A DNA stretch of 64,000 nt from Eudorina sp. 2006-703-Eu-15 (lineage: Eukaryota > Chlorophyta > Chlorophyceae > Chlamydomonadales > Volvocaceae). A program made the position numbers and the translations under genes. The DNA lies in contig BDSI01000168.1 in the NCBI GenBank assembly GCA_003117195.1, forward strand, positions 17,501-81,500. The letters are read 5' to 3'. Shown here in pieces: positions 61,001-64,000 of the stretch. Under the pieces are notes generated by a model. It did not search any database, was not told the DNA's origin, and was given only the letters and a program-made list of their open reading frames with translations. Numbering within the stretch: position 1 is the stretch's first letter; the number at the start of each line of letters is the position of its first letter.

Positions 61001-64000
61001 CCGGGAGCGGAGGACGCGGGCACACCGGGTGCATGGACGGGCGGATGCTGCTGAGGCCGGGGATGCAGGCGCGGCGGCGGCGGCGGCGGAAGCCGCTGAG
61101 TCCGCGGCGGCGATAGACCCCCCGGGTGGTAGTGGTGGGGAGCCGGAGGCCATGCAGCAGATCGACCTGACGCCGACACTGGCGCTGCTGCTCGGCCTGC
61201 CCGTACCGTACGGCAACCTCGGGCGCGTGAACCGGCGCCTGTGGGACATGGCGCACGGGGAGGCCGCGGCGGCAGCGGCGGAGGCGGAGGCGGCCCCGGG
61301 CGGGTCGGCGCCTGCCGGCCGTAGTCGCGGGCCCCGCGGGGGGCCTTACGTGGCGGCCCTGCGGGCGAATGCGGTGCAGGTCGGCCGCTACCTGGAAGCG
61401 TATGCCGCCCGGGCGGGTCTGCCGGCGGCGGAGCTGGCGCACTGCCGGCAGCTGCTCGCGGCCGCACATGAGGCCAGGCGCTGTCTGACCCGCGGGTCTC
61501 TCGGGGCCGTCGGTGGCGGTGGCGGCGGCAGTGGCGGTGCCGGAGCAGGCGCAGGATGCGGATGCGGAGGAGGACATGACGATTCGGGACAGCAGCGACT
61601 GGCAGCGCAGCAGTGCGCGAATGGCGAATACAGTGATGAGCAGCAGGGGCAGGAGCAGCAGCGGAGGCCGCGGGCGACGACCGCAGCGGAGGAGGAGGCG
61701 GCGGCGGCGGAGGGGGAGCGGGTGGCGGCATTGTACGGGTCCTTCCTGGAGGCGGCGGGCGGCCTGGCGCGGCGCAAGTTCACCCGGTTCCATATGGGCG
61801 CCATGGCGGGGGGTTGCGGCCTGGCGCTGGGCTGTGTGGCGCTGCACGGCTGGCTGCTGGCCAGGTGGGGACGGAGGGGCCCAGGATTGGACGGGTTGAG
61901 GTGTCGGGTTGGACGGCCGTCCCAGGAGCCGGGAGCCGGGAGCGAACGACCTGAGGGCAGAGCACTGCCCTCATCGCGCCGCAGTCACAGACCTATGGGA
62001 TGGGACAGCTGACCCTTCCTTCTTCCCTTTCTCCCTTGTCCTCTGTGCTCTCAACTGCCCATGTTGTCCTCATGCCGCCGTGTGAATGTCGCTGCCGCTA
62101 CTGCTGCTGCTGCTGTTGTCGCTGCTGCTGCTGCTGTTGTCGCTGCTGCTGCTGCTGGTCCTCTCTCTCCCGTGCCCGGTGTGTGCCCACTGCTCTTGGT
62201 GGTGGTGGTGGTGGTGGTGGTGGTGGTGGTGGTCCCACCGCCCACAGGATGTGCCGCTGGCGCGACCTGATCCGCAGCCCCCTCAGCGCCGGCGCGGCGG
62301 CCGCATCCCTGCTCCATGCGCTGGGGCTCTTCAGCGCCAACTGGATCCAGGGCGAGGGCCGGATCCAGTGCTACAGCCTGACCGCCGCGACGCTACTGCT
62401 GTGGCTCACCGCGGCCTGGCGGGGGGAGGACAGCGGGGGCGATGACGGCGATTGCGGTCGACTGTGCGATGACGACGACGGCAACGATGACGATGACGAT
62501 GGCGCGAGGGGTACCGCCAACGATGTCAGCGCGGCGAGACACGGCGGCTGCGGGGACAGCTGCGGTGGTGCCGGCTGTAGCGCCGGTCGGGACGGCAGTA
62601 GCAGCATCGACGCGGATAGCCGCGCGACCGGCTGCGGTGCGTTGGGTACCTGTCGTACTCCAGGTGCGGCGTCCGCCTTGGCGTCAGCCGGGACGGCAGC
62701 ACCGCAACACCCTCATCACCACCACCAACATCACCACCAGCCGCATCAGCATCGCCATCGTCTCCCGCACGACCGTCCAAGTACACCGCGACCCGTGGGT
62801 CCCTCCGCTGCGCACTCTGTACGACGCCAGGCACGGCTGGCCGCCATGGCGGCAGTAGCAGTAGCCTGCAACCTGGTGCTGCAGCGCTACAGCCTCATCG
62901 ACCGCTGGGGCAGCGACCCGCACGACAAGCGGCAGCTTGCGTCGGCGGGCATGGGCCCTGCCGCCGCTGCCGCCGCCGCCGCCGTCGGGACAGCGTCGGG
63001 CCATCCGAGCTTCGCGGCGGGAGCTCCTCACGGCGGCGGCGGTGGCGGCGGCGCGGAGGCCCGTGTCGCCGTGATGATGCCGAATGCGGCGGTGTTGCGT
63101 TGCGGATTGGAGGTCCTGGCGCCGCTGGGGTTGCTGCCGGCGCTCCTGGCGGCGTTGCGGCCCCGGGGTGTCAGCGCCGCCGGTGCGGCCCCGGGGCCCG
63201 CAGCGTCGCGGTGGGGCGATCGGCTCTTCGGGGCCTGGCGGCGGTGGCAGTGGAGGCTTCTAGGCTCCGCGCCGTTCCAGCTGGCGGGGGCTTGGTGGGC
63301 GTTACAGCTCGTGGGACTGGAGGACCTGACCCTGGGGTTCGTGATCAGGGCGGTGGCGGCAGCGGCGGCGGCGCCGTTGGTGGCGCTGGCAGCGGAGCTG
63401 CCGCTGCCGCTGCTGCAAGCGGCGTTAGGATGGCGGGCAGCCGCGATAGGGACCGCGACACAGCCGCCGCTACGGGTTGTCACACATTGGTTCCGGAGCC
63501 GGGCGGCCTCGGCTCTGTCGCTGCCGCTGCGGCTGCTGCTGCCGCGCGTCGTCTACGCCTTGTCCGGCGTCGCGATGCTGCAGATGCTGCTACTCGCGGC
63601 GGCGACGCGTTGGTGGCGGCGACGGCAGCAACAGCGGTGGCAGCGGCGTACGGATGCGGTTAGCGGCGGCGGCGGCGGCGGCGGCGGGGCAGCTCACGGG
63701 GGACGTCGCACCACCGCGCGCCGGGTTGGTGGCGGCGGAGCGGCGGCGAAGGCGGCGGCGGCGCATCCGGCGGTCCTAGAAGCCGCTTGCTCCGCCGTCA
63801 GCGGCGTCTCGGCTGTGGTTGCGATGCTGCTGGGTCGCCGCGGCCCTGCCGTCGTGCTCCTGCTCTGGCTGCAAGGGCTCGCGCTCTTCGGTCTCCTCCT
63901 ATCGGCGGGCCGGCCCCGTCGCGGACCGGTGACGGCGCTGCCGGTGGCTGCGGGGACGCTACTGGCGGCGCTGGGCACGCAGGCCTTCTTCCTCACCGGC
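58058..64000 (+). CDS. PIGO: GPI ethanolamine phosphate transferase 3 (PIGO/GPI13), 3' end off window
   Basis: Adds phosphoethanolamine to the third mannose of GPI anchors in the ER. Eight exons seen: 58058-58348, 58422-58499, 58806-58907, 59389-59508, 59937-60174, 60555-60671, 60931-61864, 62248-64000 (open to the edge); all phases close. A signal-anchor (LALLLTIAHTVAISLFLRG) precedes the alkaline-phosphatase-superfamily domain: VVIIVDALRYDF (metal Asp), VADTPTITMSRLKAIL (nucleophile Thr region), GGLPTFLDIGQSF, GDDIWTQL, DWDVLVAHYLGVDHAGHTYG and SDHGQTMSGDHGGGSDEERDS (metal Asp/His). Helices begin at about 61795 (MAGGCGLALGCVALHGWLLA) and continue to the edge (LLWLQGLALFGLLL). Exon 8 has a non-conserved insert rich in Asp, Gly, Ser and His. 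Ala/Gly inserts make it longer than usual. Confidence 0.95.
58661..58690. repeat. Short (CA)n array in PIGO intron
   Basis: About 30 bases of CA after AACAACAACAAC. Confidence 0.9.

Overview
The window looks like nuclear DNA of a volvocine green alga (Chlamydomonas / Gonium / Volvox relatives). It is GC-rich, its genes have many short phase-consistent introns, and its proteins carry long Ala, Gly and Gln runs. It contains a PAS-linked class III nucleotide cyclase, an expanded family of ankyrin-type proteins with an F-box-like head, abundant CAG, CA and GACA microsatellites, a TGTAA polyadenylation signal and an intron-bearing tRNA-Asp. The species cannot be fixed from sequence alone.

Layout, left to right. 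1-11769 (minus): a very large PAS-domain nucleotide cyclase whose 3' end lies beyond the window. 14881-16650 (minus): a hotdog-fold acyl-CoA thioesterase. 18578-20341 (minus): a small plastid-type Rieske [2Fe-2S] protein. 21736-24381 (minus): an ankyrin-repeat protein, with a broken partial copy at about 25575-25760. 26758-26849 (plus): tRNA-Asp(GTC) with an intron. 30423-33181 (minus): a peroxisomal-type nucleotide carrier of the SLC25 family. 34447-35870 (minus): plastid UMP kinase. 37658-47923 (plus): a 14-exon U2AF large subunit of about 1,623 residues, far longer than usual. 49098-50897: a repeat-bounded segment with perfect 114-bp inverted arms and seven copies of a GC-rich hairpin. 51068-51138 (minus): a tRNA-Gly(CCC) with unusual core bases. 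51.5-55 kb: a microsatellite and old-repeat zone. 55387-57646 (minus): a second ankyrin protein, divergently paired with 58058-64000 (plus), the GPI ethanolamine-phosphate transferase PIGO/GPI13, which runs off the right edge.

The genes do not form a pathway. They are ordinary eukaryotic housekeeping and signalling genes separated by repeat-rich spacers. Exon boundaries were set by hand from GT-AG sites, reading-frame phase and family similarity; for most genes the phases close exactly, which is strong internal support. The features most worth a second look are the enormous RS/RG-rich head on U2AF65, the hairpin cluster with its perfect inverted arms, an iterated 12-base palindrome that occurs in coding sequence in different reading frames, and a tRNA-Gly lacking the usual G18-U55 pair.
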